A program made the translations under genes and the position numbers. Below the pieces are notes generated by a model, which was given only the letters and a program-made list of their open reading frames with translations, was not told the origin of the DNA and ran no database searches. From the NCBI RefSeq assembly GCF_029543155.1, contig NZ_JARQXA010000003.1, positions 496,001-560,000 of the forward strand: a stretch of DNA of 64,000 nt, read 5' to 3'. Position 1 is the stretch's first letter, and every line of letters starts with the position of its first letter. The stretch comes from Sphingomonas sp. HITSZ_GF (GTDB lineage: Bacteria; Pseudomonadota; Alphaproteobacteria; Sphingomonadales; Sphingomonadaceae). Shown here piece after piece: positions 52,362 through 60,901 of the stretch.

Positions 52362-52805
52362 ATGACTCGAGCCAATCTCCGTCGCGACGTCGCCCGCACC
52401 ATGCCCCAGGTGAGCAGGGGCTGGCGCCAGCTTGCGGACGCCGCGCTGGCCGAGTTCCGTGTATCCAATTCGATGGGCTGGTGCCTGATTCACCTCCACC
52501 GCCTCGGCCCCGAGGCCCGACAGACCGATCTGGCGCAGGAGATCGGGATCACCGGCCCCTCCACCGTCGCCGTGCTCAACCAGCTCGAGCAGGCCGCATT
52601 GGTGGAACGCGTGCCCAATCCCGAGGACAAGCGCTCGAACCGGCTGGTCCTGACCGAGGCGGGCGCCGCGCTGGTCGACAAGATCGAGAGCCGCTTCGCC
52701 CAGCTACGGCGCGAATTGTTCGACGGCGTGCCCGAAGAAGAGATCGCGACGATGCTCCGCCTGCTCGAGCTGCTCGGCGAGCGGATCGCGGAGCGCCGGG
52801 GCTGA
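52362..52805 (+). CDS. MarR-family regulator of efflux operon
   Basis: Winged-helix repressor of 147 aa, first gene of the efflux operon and likely its own repressor through the palindrome that touches its start codon. The DNA-binding region is QTDLAQEIGITGPSTVAVLN (about residues 55-75) with the wing PEDKRSNRLVLTEAG. If the -10 box at 52350 is used, transcription would start at or just before the ATG, giving a leaderless message. It is followed by FUSC after 3 bp. Confidence 0.9.
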   Translation: MTRANLRRDVARTMPQVSRGWRQLADAALAEFRVSNSMGWCLIHLHRLGPEARQTDLAQEIGITGPSTVAVLNQLEQAALVERVPNPEDKRSNRLVLTEAGAALVDKIESRFAQLRRELFDGVPEEEIATMLRLLELLGERIAERRG

Positions 52806-52808
52806 GCC

Positions 52809-54854
52809 ATGGGCCAGAAGTTCGGCGTCCCCACCGCGCTGTTCGCGGTCAAATGCTACATCGCGGCGATGCTCGCGCTGTATATCTCGCTGAGCATCGG
52901 GCTTGAGCGACCCTATTGGGCCTTCCTCACTTCGTTCATCGTCGCCCAGCCGCTGGCCGGCGCAGTGATCTCCAAGGCGCTGTTCCGGCTGGTCGGCACC
53001 TTTATCGGCGGCGCCGCCGCGGTGGCGATGGTGCCGCCCCTGGTCAATGCGCCTGAGCTGCTCACGCTTGCGATTGCGAGCTGGCTGGCGCTGTGCGTGT
53101 TCGTCTCGCTGCTCGACCGCACTCCGCGCGCGTACATGTTCGTGCTCGCCGGCTACAGCGCCTGCATCATCGCGCTGCCGAGCGTCGACGCGCCGGGCGA
53201 TATCTTCACCGTAGCGATCCTGCGCGTGCAGGAGATCGGCATCGGCATCCTGTGTAGCAGCCTGATCCACGGCGTGGTGATGCCGGGATCGATCACCCGG
53301 CTGCTGCTGTCGCGGGTCGACGCAATCCTGGGGGATGCCGAACGCTGGTCGCGCGACGCGATCGCCCCCGAGCCGGTTCCCGAACTCGAAGCCGAGCGCC
53401 GCCGGCTGGCGCTCGACGTGACCGAGCTGCACCAGCTCTCGATCCACCTGCCCTTCGATCCCTCGCGCCTGGCCCCGCGCGTCCGCACCGTGCGGGCACT
53501 GCAGGACCAGCTCTCGATGCTGTTGCCGCTCGGCGCGGCAGTGCAGGACCGGCTGGAGACCTATCAGAGCGCCGGCGGCAGCGTCTCGCCCGAGGTCACC
53601 GCGCTGATCGACGATGCCCGCGCCTGGCTGGCGGCGCCGGAAACCGACCGGGCCGAACGCAACGCAAGCGCCGAGGCGCTGATCGCACGATGCGCGGCTC
53701 TCGAGCCCGAAGCCGGCCCCGAAAGCAGCTGGACCGACATGTTGCGTCTGAGCCTGCTCGCCCGGCTCGCCGCGCTCATCGCCGTGCACCGCGACTGCCG
53801 CGACCTGCGCGAGCAGTTGATCACCCATAGCCGCCAGCCCGTGACCCCGCGCGTCGCCGAGCTGCTCGGCGGCCGCCGCAACCGCGAGCTGCACCGCGAC
53901 TATGCCGGCGCGGCGCGCGGCGCGTTCGGCGCGTTCATCACGATCCTCCTCGGATGCGCCTTGTGGATCGGCAGCGGCTGGGCCGACGGCTCTACCGCAG
54001 TGATGCTGGCCGGCGTGTTCCTCGCGCTGTTCTGTGCCTTCGACAATGCGCTGGCGCCGCTCAAGGCCTTCATGATCGGCACGCTGATCGCCACCGGGCT
54101 CGGCGCGATTTACGGTTTCGCGATCCTGCCGATGCTCGACGGCTTCTGGATGCTCGCCTTCGCCCTGGCGCCGGTGCTGCTGGTCGGCGGTGCGTTGATG
54201 TCCTCGCCGCGCTATGGCGGTATCGCGCTGCCGGCGATGATGGGCATGGGCAGCCCGGCGCTGCTCGCCGCCAGCTACAGCAGCGATTTCGCCAGCTACG
54301 TTAATGGCTCGATCGCCCAGCTGGTCGGCACCTGGTTCGCGATCGTGATGACGGCGCTGATGCAGGCTGCCGGCGCGCACCATGCGATCCGCCGGACGAT
54401 CCGCGCCGGCTGGGCCGACATCGCCCAGCGCGCCAATCTGATGCGCGCGCCCGACATGCGCGGCTGGATCAACCGGATGCTCGACCGGATCGGATTGCTT
54501 GCCCCGCGCCTGGCGGCGATCGGCGAGGACAGCGGCCGCCCGCTCTACGACGCGCTGCGCGACCTGCGCACCGGCGTCGCGATCGGCGAGCTGCGCCAGC
54601 TCCGCCTCGATCTGCCCGCCGGCCATGGCACCGCCCTGACCAGCGTGCTCGCCGGCGTCGCCGACTATTATCGCAGCCTCGACCCCGACAGGCCGCCTCC
54701 GTCCGATCCTGCCCTGCTCGCGCAGATCGACACTGCCATCGCCGCGATGGCGGACTATCCGCGGCCCGACTTCCGCCGAGAGGGCACGCTCGGCCTCGTC
54801 AGCCTGCGCCGCAACCTTTTCCCTGAAGCAGCCAGCTACCGGAGGGCCGCATGA
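52809..54854 (+). CDS. FUSC-family (AaeB-like) efflux membrane protein
   Basis: Inner-membrane transporter of 681 aa of the fusaric-acid resistance/aromatic-acid exporter (AaeB) type. It shows two hydrophobic halves: spans at residues ~10-170 (YCI-AAM-LALYISLSIG, FLTSFIVAQPLAGAV) and ~365-510 (AFGAFITILLGCALWIGSGW, LMLAFALAPVLLVG), with cytoplasmic regions between (~175-355) and after (~520-681). Its stop overlaps the DUF1656 start (ATGA). It would export an aromatic or other organic acid together with the adjacent HlyD and NodT proteins. Confidence 0.9.
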   Translation: MGQKFGVPTALFAVKCYIAAMLALYISLSIGLERPYWAFLTSFIVAQPLAGAVISKALFRLVGTFIGGAAAVAMVPPLVNAPELLTLAIASWLALCVFVSLLDRTPRAYMFVLAGYSACIIALPSVDAPGDIFTVAILRVQEIGIGILCSSLIHGVVMPGSITRLLLSRVDAILGDAERWSRDAIAPEPVPELEAERRRLALDVTELHQLSIHLPFDPSRLAPRVRTVRALQDQLSMLLPLGAAVQDRLETYQSAGGSVSPEVTALIDDARAWLAAPETDRAERNASAEALIARCAALEPEAGPESSWTDMLRLSLLARLAALIAVHRDCRDLREQLITHSRQPVTPRVAELLGGRRNRELHRDYAGAARGAFGAFITILLGCALWIGSGWADGSTAVMLAGVFLALFCAFDNALAPLKAFMIGTLIATGLGAIYGFAILPMLDGFWMLAFALAPVLLVGGALMSSPRYGGIALPAMMGMGSPALLAASYSSDFASYVNGSIAQLVGTWFAIVMTALMQAAGAHHAIRRTIRAGWADIAQRANLMRAPDMRGWINRMLDRIGLLAPRLAAIGEDSGRPLYDALRDLRTGVAIGELRQLRLDLPAGHGTALTSVLAGVADYYRSLDPDRPPPSDPALLAQIDTAIAAMADYPRPDFRREGTLGLVSLRRNLFPEAASYRRAA

Positions 54855-55066
54855 CCGGCGAAGTCTCGCTCGACGGCGTCTATCTGCCGACGCTGTTCGT
54901 CCTCGCGCTCGGCGCACTCGCGCTGAGCTTCGTACTCACCCGGTTGATCGGCGCCTTCGGGCTCTACCGATTCGTCGCCTATCGCGCGCTCGTCGACCTC
55001 AGCCTGTTCGTGCTGAGCCTCGGCCTGCTCGCCTGTCTCGTCCCGCTGTTTGGATTGCGTCTATGA
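54851..55066 (+). CDS. DUF1656 small membrane protein (AaeX-like)
   Basis: A 71-aa inner-membrane protein with two predicted spans (LPTLFVLALGALALSFVLTR and LSLFVLSLGLLACLVPLFG). Small DUF1656 proteins accompany FUSC-type exporters, as AaeX does in E. coli; their exact role is unknown. It overlaps both neighbours by four bases (ATGA at each end), showing tight translational coupling. Confidence 0.9.
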   Translation: MTGEVSLDGVYLPTLFVLALGALALSFVLTRLIGAFGLYRFVAYRALVDLSLFVLSLGLLACLVPLFGLRL

Positions 55067-55968
55067 AGAACCTCGCCCTCCCGCTTGCGCGCAGCGCTGC
55101 AACCCTCGTCATCGTCGCCGCCGCGATCGCCGTGGCGATATGGATGTGGAACCATTATGAGCGCAGCCCCTGGACGCGTGACGGGCGGGTGCGCGCCGAT
55201 GTCGTCCGGGTGACGCCCGATATCGGCGGGCTGGTCACCTCGGTCGCGGTGCACGACAACCAGCCGGTCAAGGCTGGCGACCTGCTCTTCGTCATCGACA
55301 CCCCCCGCTATGCACTGGCGCTGGAGCAGGCCAACGCCAAGGTCACCAGCGCACGCGCCACGCTGAGCCAGGCCCGGCGCACCGCCCGGCGCGACTTTGC
55401 GCTGGGCGACCTGGTCGCCGCCGAGACGCGCGAACAGGATGGGGCTGCCGTCTCGACAGCCCAGGCCGCACTCGCCCAGGCGATCAGCGCCCGTGATGCC
55501 GCAGCGCTCGACCTCAAGCGCACCCGCATCCATGCCTCGGTCAACGGCGTCGTCACCAATCTCGACCTGCATCCGGGCGACTATGTCGCAGCGGGCAAGC
55601 AGGCGATGGCGCTGGTCGACCGCGACAGCCTGCGGATCGAAGGCTATTTCGAGGAGACCAAGCTCGCGCTGGTCTGCATCGGTGCGCCGGTGCAGGTGCG
55701 GCTGATGGGCGAGAGCACCGACCTGACCGGCCATGTCGACAGCGTCGCCTATGGCATCAACGATTCCACCCGCAGCGACAGCGGCAACCTGCTGCCGACC
55801 GTCCAGCCCACCTTTTCCTGGGTGCGCCTCGCCCAGCGCATCCCGGTGCGCGTGCGGCTCGACAAGGTGCCGGCGGACATGCGGCTGATCGCCGGGCGCA
55901 CGGCGACGGTTACGATCCAGCCTGCCAGCACCGATGGCAAGCAGCCGGTGGCCTGCAGCCATGCATAA
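55063..55968 (+). CDS. HlyD/AaeA-like periplasmic adaptor protein
   Basis: Membrane-fusion protein of 301 aa. One N-terminal membrane span (LVIVAAAIAVAIWMWNH) is followed by the lipoyl half-motif (GLVTSVAVHDNQPVKAGDLL), a short coiled coil (residues ~85-150) and a beta-barrel (RIHASVNGVVTNLDLHPGDY as second lipoyl half). It would bridge the FUSC pump to the outer-membrane NodT factor. Its TAA stop overlaps the next ATG by 8 bp. Confidence 0.92.
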   Translation: MKNLALPLARSAATLVIVAAAIAVAIWMWNHYERSPWTRDGRVRADVVRVTPDIGGLVTSVAVHDNQPVKAGDLLFVIDTPRYALALEQANAKVTSARATLSQARRTARRDFALGDLVAAETREQDGAAVSTAQAALAQAISARDAAALDLKRTRIHASVNGVVTNLDLHPGDYVAAGKQAMALVDRDSLRIEGYFEETKLALVCIGAPVQVRLMGESTDLTGHVDSVAYGINDSTRSDSGNLLPTVQPTFSWVRLAQRIPVRVRLDKVPADMRLIAGRTATVTIQPASTDGKQPVACSHA

Positions 55969-57394
55969 GCCCCTCGCCGCATCGCTGATCGCGCTGGTCC
56001 TTGCCGGCTGCGCCACTGCCGGGCCGGACTATCATCCGCCCGAAACCTCGGCCGCCACGGCGCCTGCCGCCACCGGCCCCTTCCTGTCGGCCACCGGCCC
56101 CGGGGTCGACGGCGCCGCGCCGCTGCCCGATCACTGGTGGCGGCTCTACCAGGACCCGCAGCTTGACGGGCTGATCGAGCAGGCGCTGTCCGCCAATACC
56201 GATCTGCGGGTCGCCCAGGCCAACCTCGTGCGGGCTGAAGCAGTGCTGCGCGAAGCCGATGCGGGGCGCGACATCACCACCAGCATCAGCGGCGGCGCGA
56301 CGCTTTCCCGCCCCTCCGCCACCGGCACGCCCCTGCCGGGCAGTGTCGCCTATGATTTCGGAATCAGCGCAGCCTACCCGATCGATCTCAACGGCCGGCT
56401 TCGCCGTGCAATCGAGGCGGGCCAGGCCGATGTGCAGGCGGTCGAGGCCGCGCGCGACTATGTCCGCGTGAGCGTCGCCGCCGCAACCGCGCGAGCCTAT
56501 GGCCAAGTATGCGCCGCCAACTACCTGCTTGGCGTCAACCGCAAGGTGGTCGCGCTCCAGCGCGACACGCTGATCGCCACGCAGCGTTTGTTCCGTGGCG
56601 GTCGCGGCACCGCCTTCGATGTCAGCCGGGCGCAGCTGGCGGTCCAGACCAGCGAGGCGGCGCTGCCCGCCTTCGAGGGCCAGCGCCAATCGGCGCTCTA
56701 CCTGCTCGCCACCCTGCTCGGAAAGCCGCCCGCGGACTATCCCCGTGAAGTCGCCGACTGCGCTGCCCTGCCCGCCCTGCGCACGCCCTTGCCGACCGGC
56801 GACGGCGCAGCGCTGATCCGGCGCCGGCCCGATATCCGCCAGGCAGAGCGCCTGATCGCCGGCGATACCGCGCGCATCGGAGTCGCCACTGCCGCGCTGT
56901 ATCCGCAGGTCAGCATCGGCGGCTCGCTGGGGCTGTCGGGGCCGCTCAAGGACATCGGCGGCGGCACTGCCTTCGGGTTCAGCCTGGGGCCGCTGCTCAG
57001 CTGGTCCTTCCCCAACCGGCCGGTGGTCAAGGCACGGATCGCCCAGGCCGATGCGCAGGTGCAGGCCGATATTGCCGCATTCGACGGCAGCGTGCTCGAG
57101 GCGCTGCGCCAGACCGAGACGGCGCTGGAGACCTATCGCCGCGATGCGCAAAAGGCCGATGCGCTGGCCAAGGCCAGCGGCAGCGCCGCGCTATCCGCAG
57201 CGCAGGCCGGCAAGCTGTTTCGCTTCGGTCGCGGCGATTTCCTGTCGCTGCTCGACGCGCAGCGCAGCTATGCGAGCGCCGAAGTCTCCAGCGCAGCGGC
57301 ACGCGCGCAGCTGCTCGACGACCAGCTTGCGATTTTCCTCAGCCTTGGCGGCGGGTGGGAGCAGTCCGAAGGCGCCACCACCGGCGGGAAATGA
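55961..57394 (+). CDS. NodT-family outer-membrane efflux lipoprotein
   Basis: Outer-membrane channel of 477 aa. The lipobox LAGC (Cys17) follows a signal of ~16 residues, so the mature protein is lipid-anchored; two TolC-like repeats follow (LDGLIEQALSANTDLRVAQA; and a second at ~270-470 including RRRPDIRQAERLIAG and GRGDFLSLLDAQRSYASAEV). The ATG at 55961 lies within the HlyD stop. Completes a tripartite pump with FUSC and HlyD. Confidence 0.93.
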   Translation: MHKPLAASLIALVLAGCATAGPDYHPPETSAATAPAATGPFLSATGPGVDGAAPLPDHWWRLYQDPQLDGLIEQALSANTDLRVAQANLVRAEAVLREADAGRDITTSISGGATLSRPSATGTPLPGSVAYDFGISAAYPIDLNGRLRRAIEAGQADVQAVEAARDYVRVSVAAATARAYGQVCAANYLLGVNRKVVALQRDTLIATQRLFRGGRGTAFDVSRAQLAVQTSEAALPAFEGQRQSALYLLATLLGKPPADYPREVADCAALPALRTPLPTGDGAALIRRRPDIRQAERLIAGDTARIGVATAALYPQVSIGGSLGLSGPLKDIGGGTAFGFSLGPLLSWSFPNRPVVKARIAQADAQVQADIAAFDGSVLEALRQTETALETYRRDAQKADALAKASGSAALSAAQAGKLFRFGRGDFLSLLDAQRSYASAEVSSAAARAQLLDDQLAIFLSLGGGWEQSEGATTGGK

Positions 57395-57491
57395 CCGCAC
57401 GGGCGACATCCGAGGCAGGGCGCAGGCCGGCTAGCGGCCTACGGCGTTGCTATCGGATTCAGTATCTTAAAGCCGAATCCGAAGATCCGGC

Positions 57492-57566
57492 TGGCTGGGG
57501 CGGCAGGATTCGAACCTGCGAATGACGGTACCAAAAACCGTTGCCTTACCACTTGGCGACGCCCCA
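57492..57566 (-). tRNA. tRNA-Gln (anticodon TTG)
   Basis: 75 nt including the encoded CCA. The acceptor stem TGGGGCG pairs with CGCCCCA; the anticodon arm CGGT-TTTTGGT-ACCG gives TTG; the T arm GCAGGTTCGAATCCTGC is complete. It lies 23 bp downstream of ilvE on the same strand. No integrase or direct repeat suggests it has been used as an attachment site here. Confidence 0.97.
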
Positions 57567-57589
57567 GCAGAGCGGGCGCTTATACGGGC

Positions 57590-58690
57590 TTAGATCAGCC
57601 GTTCAACCCAGCCGTGCGGGTCTTCCGCCGTGCCGCGCTGGATGCCGCCGAGCTCGGCGCGGAGCTTCTCCGTCACGATGCCCGGACCGCCATTGCCGAT
57701 CATGAACTCATAGCCGTTGCCGCGCACCTTGCCGATCGGCGTGAGCACCGCCGCCGTGCCGCAGGCGAACGCCTCGCGCAGCTTGCCGCTCTCGGCATCG
57801 GCCTTCCACTGATCGATCGAATAGCGCTCCTCGCGCACCGTGATCCCTTGGTCGCGCGCCAGCGTGAGCAGCGAATCGCGGGTGATTCCGGGCAGGATCG
57901 TGCCGCCCAGCGGCGGCGTGATGATCGAGCCGTCGTCCATCACGAACATCACGTTCATGCCGCCCAGCTCCTCGACATAGCGGTTCTCGACCGCATCGAG
58001 GAACACCACCTGGTCGCAGCCCTGGCCGATCGCTTCCTTCTGCGCGATCAGGCTTGCGGCATAGTTGCCGCCGCACTTGGCAGCGCCCGTGCCGCCCGGC
58101 GCCGCGCGCGTGTAATGCTCCGAGACCCAGAGCGTGACCGACGGCGCACCGCCCTTGAAATAGGCGCCCGCCGGCGAGGCGATCACCATATAGAGATATT
58201 CGCTGGCCGGCTTCACGCCCAGGAACACCTCGCTGGCGAACATGAAGGGGCGCAGGTAGAGCGAGCCGCCCTCGATCTCCGGGATCCACTTCTCGTCGAC
58301 CTTCACCAGCTCGCGGATCGACTGGAGGAACAGCTCGTCGGGCAGCGGCGCCATCGCCATGCGCTCGGCGGATTCGCGGAAACGACGGGCATTCTCGTCG
58401 GCGCGGAACAAAGTGACGCTGCCATCGGGGGTGCGATAGGCCTTGAGCCCCTCGAAGATCTCCTGCGCATAGTGGAGCACGGCCATCGCGGGATCGACCT
58501 GGATCGGCCCGCGCGGCTGGACCTTGGCGTCGTGCCAGCCTTTCTCGACCGAATATTTGATCACTACCATATGGTCGGTGAACACCTTGCCGAAGCCCGG
58601 ATTGGCGAGGAGCGCGGCGCGATCGGTGTCGCTGACCGGATTGGTGTGCGCTTCGAACTCGAAATCCAGGATCGTGGTGTCGTCCATCAT
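57590..58690 (-). CDS. ilvE: Branched-chain amino acid aminotransferase
   Basis: Cytoplasmic PLP enzyme (fold type IV, class II BCAT of ~360 aa) that transfers amino groups between branched-chain amino acids and 2-oxoglutarate. PLP lysine K205 is in GGTGAAKCGGNYA, preceded by substrate/PLP segments such as YAQEIFEGLKAYRTPDG and LYLRPFM; the cofactor-phosphate loop is LGGTILPGITRDSLL. Two adjacent ATGs are available. Single gene followed closely by tRNA-Gln. Confidence 0.96.
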   Translation of the reverse strand: MMDDTTILDFEFEAHTNPVSDTDRAALLANPGFGKVFTDHMVVIKYSVEKGWHDAKVQPRGPIQVDPAMAVLHYAQEIFEGLKAYRTPDGSVTLFRADENARRFRESAERMAMAPLPDELFLQSIRELVKVDEKWIPEIEGGSLYLRPFMFASEVFLGVKPASEYLYMVIASPAGAYFKGGAPSVTLWVSEHYTRAAPGGTGAAKCGGNYAASLIAQKEAIGQGCDQVVFLDAVENRYVEELGGMNVMFVMDDGSIITPPLGGTILPGITRDSLLTLARDQGITVREERYSIDQWKADAESGKLREAFACGTAAVLTPIGKVRGNGYEFMIGNGGPGIVTEKLRAELGGIQRGTAEDPHGWVERLI

Positions 58691-58755
58691 ACTCTTCCCG
58701 ACTCTAGCCTTGACTGGCTTGCAGCGGGTTAGGCGCGGTGGCAGAATGCGTCAAC

Positions 58756-59241
58756 ATGGCTGCCCCAATTCCTGCCTCCCCACTATTCCTGCGCGAGCCC
58801 GAGATCCGGCGCGGAGTCGAATTGCTCTATTTCGGGTATGCGCATCTGACCCGCTCGATCGATGCCGGGCTGGCCGAACAGGGGCTGGGCCGCGCCCATC
58901 ACCGCGCGCTCTACTTCATCGCGCGCAAGCCCGACCTGACGGTGAGCGAGCTGCTGGCGATCCTCTCGATCACCAAGCAATCGCTCGGCCGCGTGCTGAC
59001 CGAACTGGGCGATCGCGGCTTCGTCGAGACGCGCACCGGCGAGAAGGACCGGCGCCAGCGCCTGCTCCGCCTCACCCCCGCCGGCGCCAAGCTCGAAGGC
59101 GAGCTGTTCGACGCGCTGCGCGAGAAGATGGCCAATGCCTATTCGAGCGCCGGCCAGGGCGCGGTGGGCGGCTTCTGGGCGGTGCTCGAGGGGCTGGTGC
59201 CCGAGAGCGAGAAGCAGGTGGTGGCGGCGCTGGGGCGGTAG
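58756..59241 (+). CDS. MarR-family transcriptional regulator
   Basis: Regulator of 161 aa with the MarR winged helix (PDLTVSELLAILSITKQSLG at ~60-80; wing GEKDRRQRLLRLTPAG). The ATG at 58756 is preferred over the GTG at 58738. TTGACT at 58710-58715 may be the -35 box. Divergent from ilvE with ~65 bp between them, so autoregulation or control of ilvE is possible. Confidence 0.9.
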   Translation: MAAPIPASPLFLREPEIRRGVELLYFGYAHLTRSIDAGLAEQGLGRAHHRALYFIARKPDLTVSELLAILSITKQSLGRVLTELGDRGFVETRTGEKDRRQRLLRLTPAGAKLEGELFDALREKMANAYSSAGQGAVGGFWAVLEGLVPESEKQVVAALGR

Positions 59242-59254
59242 GCTCCCCTTAATT

Positions 59255-59363
59255 CGTCACCCCGGCCTTGTGCCGGGGTCCACCAAGCCTCTTGTTTAAA
59301 CCGAAGAGCCTCCTGCCCCATTGCTCGCCTCCCGGTGGACCCCGGCACAAGGCCGGGGTGACG
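59255..59363. repeat. REP-like inverted repeat, CACCCCGGCCTTGTGCCGGGGT type
   Basis: Two copies in opposite orientation of a ~28-nt hairpin unit (CCCCGGC ... GCCGGGG then TCCACC) lie between the convergent regulator and methyltransferase genes. Same layout as the repeats at 40737 and 61595. Confidence 0.85.
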
Positions 59364-59396
59364 GGGTTTAGAAACGCGGGTGGGACTCAACGTCCG

Positions 59397-60059
59397 TCAG
59401 AGCCGAATCGACAGCTCCACCTCATCGGTGAACGGCATCGACATGTACCCATTCGCGACATCGCCCACCCGCTCCAGATATTCCGGGCAGTAATCGGCAT
59501 TGTCGGCGATCAGGATCGCGCCGGGGCGCAACCGGCTCTCCACCCGGTCGAGAATGTCCGAATAGAGCGCCTTGGCGCCATCGAGCAGCAGCAGGTCGAT
59601 ATGCTCGGGCAGGTCGCGTGCCAGCGTCTCCAGCGCATCGCCCTCGCGGAACTCGACCAGGTCGGCCAGGCCGCCTTCGGCCAGGTTCGCCTTGGCCTTG
59701 CTGAGCTTGGCAGGCTCGAACTCGCTGGTGATCAGCCGGCCGCCGCCATTGTCGCGCAGGCCCGCCGCCAGATGGAGCGTCGACAGGCCGAACGACGTGC
59801 CGAACTCGACGATCGAGCGCGCTTTGGTGGCGCGCACCAGCATGTAGAGCAGCTTGCCGACCTCGGGCGAGACCGGCAGTGCGAACTCGGCGAGCCGCGC
59901 ATAGAAGCTGCGATAGTCGGTCTTGCTCATCATCATCGCGCGGTGGTCTTCGGCGGTGGTGCCTGCAAAGGCCGGGCTCTGTGCCGGCGGATTGGCATCG
60001 ACCTCGGCGAACAGGCGCGCGAGCAGGGGCGCCACGGGAGCGCTCGAAAGCGTCGTCAT
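59397..60059 (-). CDS. Class I SAM-dependent methyltransferase
   Basis: Cytoplasmic methyltransferase of 220 aa resembling caffeoyl-CoA/catechol O-methyltransferases. The SAM-binding region is RSIVEFGTSFGLSTLHLA (about 85-102), followed by acidic SEFEP and DLLLLDGAKALY; no metal-binding set can be assigned. The ATG at 60059 follows GGAG with good spacing; one at 60074 is also possible. Divergent from the TetR regulator gene, which may control it. Substrate unknown. Confidence 0.85.
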   Translation of the reverse strand: MTTLSSAPVAPLLARLFAEVDANPPAQSPAFAGTTAEDHRAMMMSKTDYRSFYARLAEFALPVSPEVGKLLYMLVRATKARSIVEFGTSFGLSTLHLAAGLRDNGGGRLITSEFEPAKLSKAKANLAEGGLADLVEFREGDALETLARDLPEHIDLLLLDGAKALYSDILDRVESRLRPGAILIADNADYCPEYLERVGDVANGYMSMPFTDEVELSIRL

Positions 60060-60109
60060 TTTGGGTTTCTCCATGTGGAGGCAGGGGCTTGCCTGCCGTC
60101 CCGGAAAAT

Positions 60110-60122
60110 ACGACTAATTCGT
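60110..60122. promoter_or_regulatory. ACGA-N5-TCGT palindrome, possible TetR operator
   Basis: Short inverted repeat in the 97-bp gap between the methyltransferase and TetR genes. The half-sites are short, so this is a weak call based on position. Confidence 0.3.
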
Positions 60123-60156
60123 CAGCTTTGACTATTCGCATTGGCCGGATGCCTGC

Positions 60157-60789
60157 ATGACCGATCGCCGAACCACCCGCGTCGCCTCGCGGAAAAGCCC
60201 CAAACAGGCCCGCGCACAGCAGCTCGTCGAGGCGGTGCTCGACGCCGCTGTTCAGGTTTTGATGAAGGAAGGCGCGCAGCGTTTCACCACCGCCCGCGTC
60301 GCCGAGCGCGCCGGGGTGAGCGTCGGCTCGCTCTACCAATATTTCCCCAACAAGGCGGCGATCCTGTTCCGCCTGCAGAGCGACGAATGGCGGCGCACCT
60401 CGGCGCTGCTGCGCGGCATCCTGGAAGACCGCGCCACCCCGCCCCTCGCCCGGCTGCGCCGCCTGGTTTACGCCTTCATCCAGTCCGAATGCGAGGAAGC
60501 CGCGGTGCGCACCGCGCTGAGCGACGCCGCCCCACTCTATCGCGACGCGCCCGAGGCAGTGGAAGCCAAGGGCGAAAGCGCGGGAATCTTCCGGGCATTC
60601 CTAGCCGAGGCCTTGCCCAGCGTGGACGAAGCGAAGCGGATGCTGGCCGGCGACCTGATCAAGACCACGTTGCGCGAAGTGGGCAGCAACTTCTCCGAGA
60701 AGCCGCGCGAGGCGGAGGAGATTGTGGCGTATTCGGAAGCGGTGGCGGATATGCTGTGTGCGTATCTGGAGAGATTGGGAAAGAAATAG
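60157..60789 (+). CDS. TetR-family transcriptional regulator
   Basis: Regulator of 210 aa. The N-terminal helix-turn-helix is clear (FTTARVAERAGVSVGSLYQY, then FPNKAAILFRL, residues ~45-75), and the C-terminal domain is helical (EAEEIVAYSEAVADMLCAYLE). Basic N-terminal extension RTTRVASRKSPKQARA. Likely represses the divergent methyltransferase gene. Confidence 0.92.
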   Translation: MTDRRTTRVASRKSPKQARAQQLVEAVLDAAVQVLMKEGAQRFTTARVAERAGVSVGSLYQYFPNKAAILFRLQSDEWRRTSALLRGILEDRATPPLARLRRLVYAFIQSECEEAAVRTALSDAAPLYRDAPEAVEAKGESAGIFRAFLAEALPSVDEAKRMLAGDLIKTTLREVGSNFSEKPREAEEIVAYSEAVADMLCAYLERLGKK

Positions 60790-60790
60790 G

Positions 60791-60890
60791 CCCCTCCCCT
60801 TCAGGGGAGGGGTTGGGGTGGGGCCTATCCGCCGGTGCCGGTCTCGGCGAGACCTCCCCCACCCCTTGCCCCTCCCCTGAAGGTGAGGGG
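60791..60890. repeat. REP-like inverted repeat, CCCCTCCCCTTCAGGGGAGGGG type
   Basis: Opposed G-rich and C-rich arms (GGTTGGGGTGGGG ... TCCCCCACCCC) with local hairpins at each end, between convergent tetR and hemerythrin genes. Confidence 0.8.
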
Positions 60891-60901
60891 TTTGATGCAC
60901 C

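Noticed and set aside
57492-57566. tRNA-Gln considered as an island attachment site
   Set aside because: No integrase gene, direct repeat of the tRNA 3' end or change in base composition is seen on either side.
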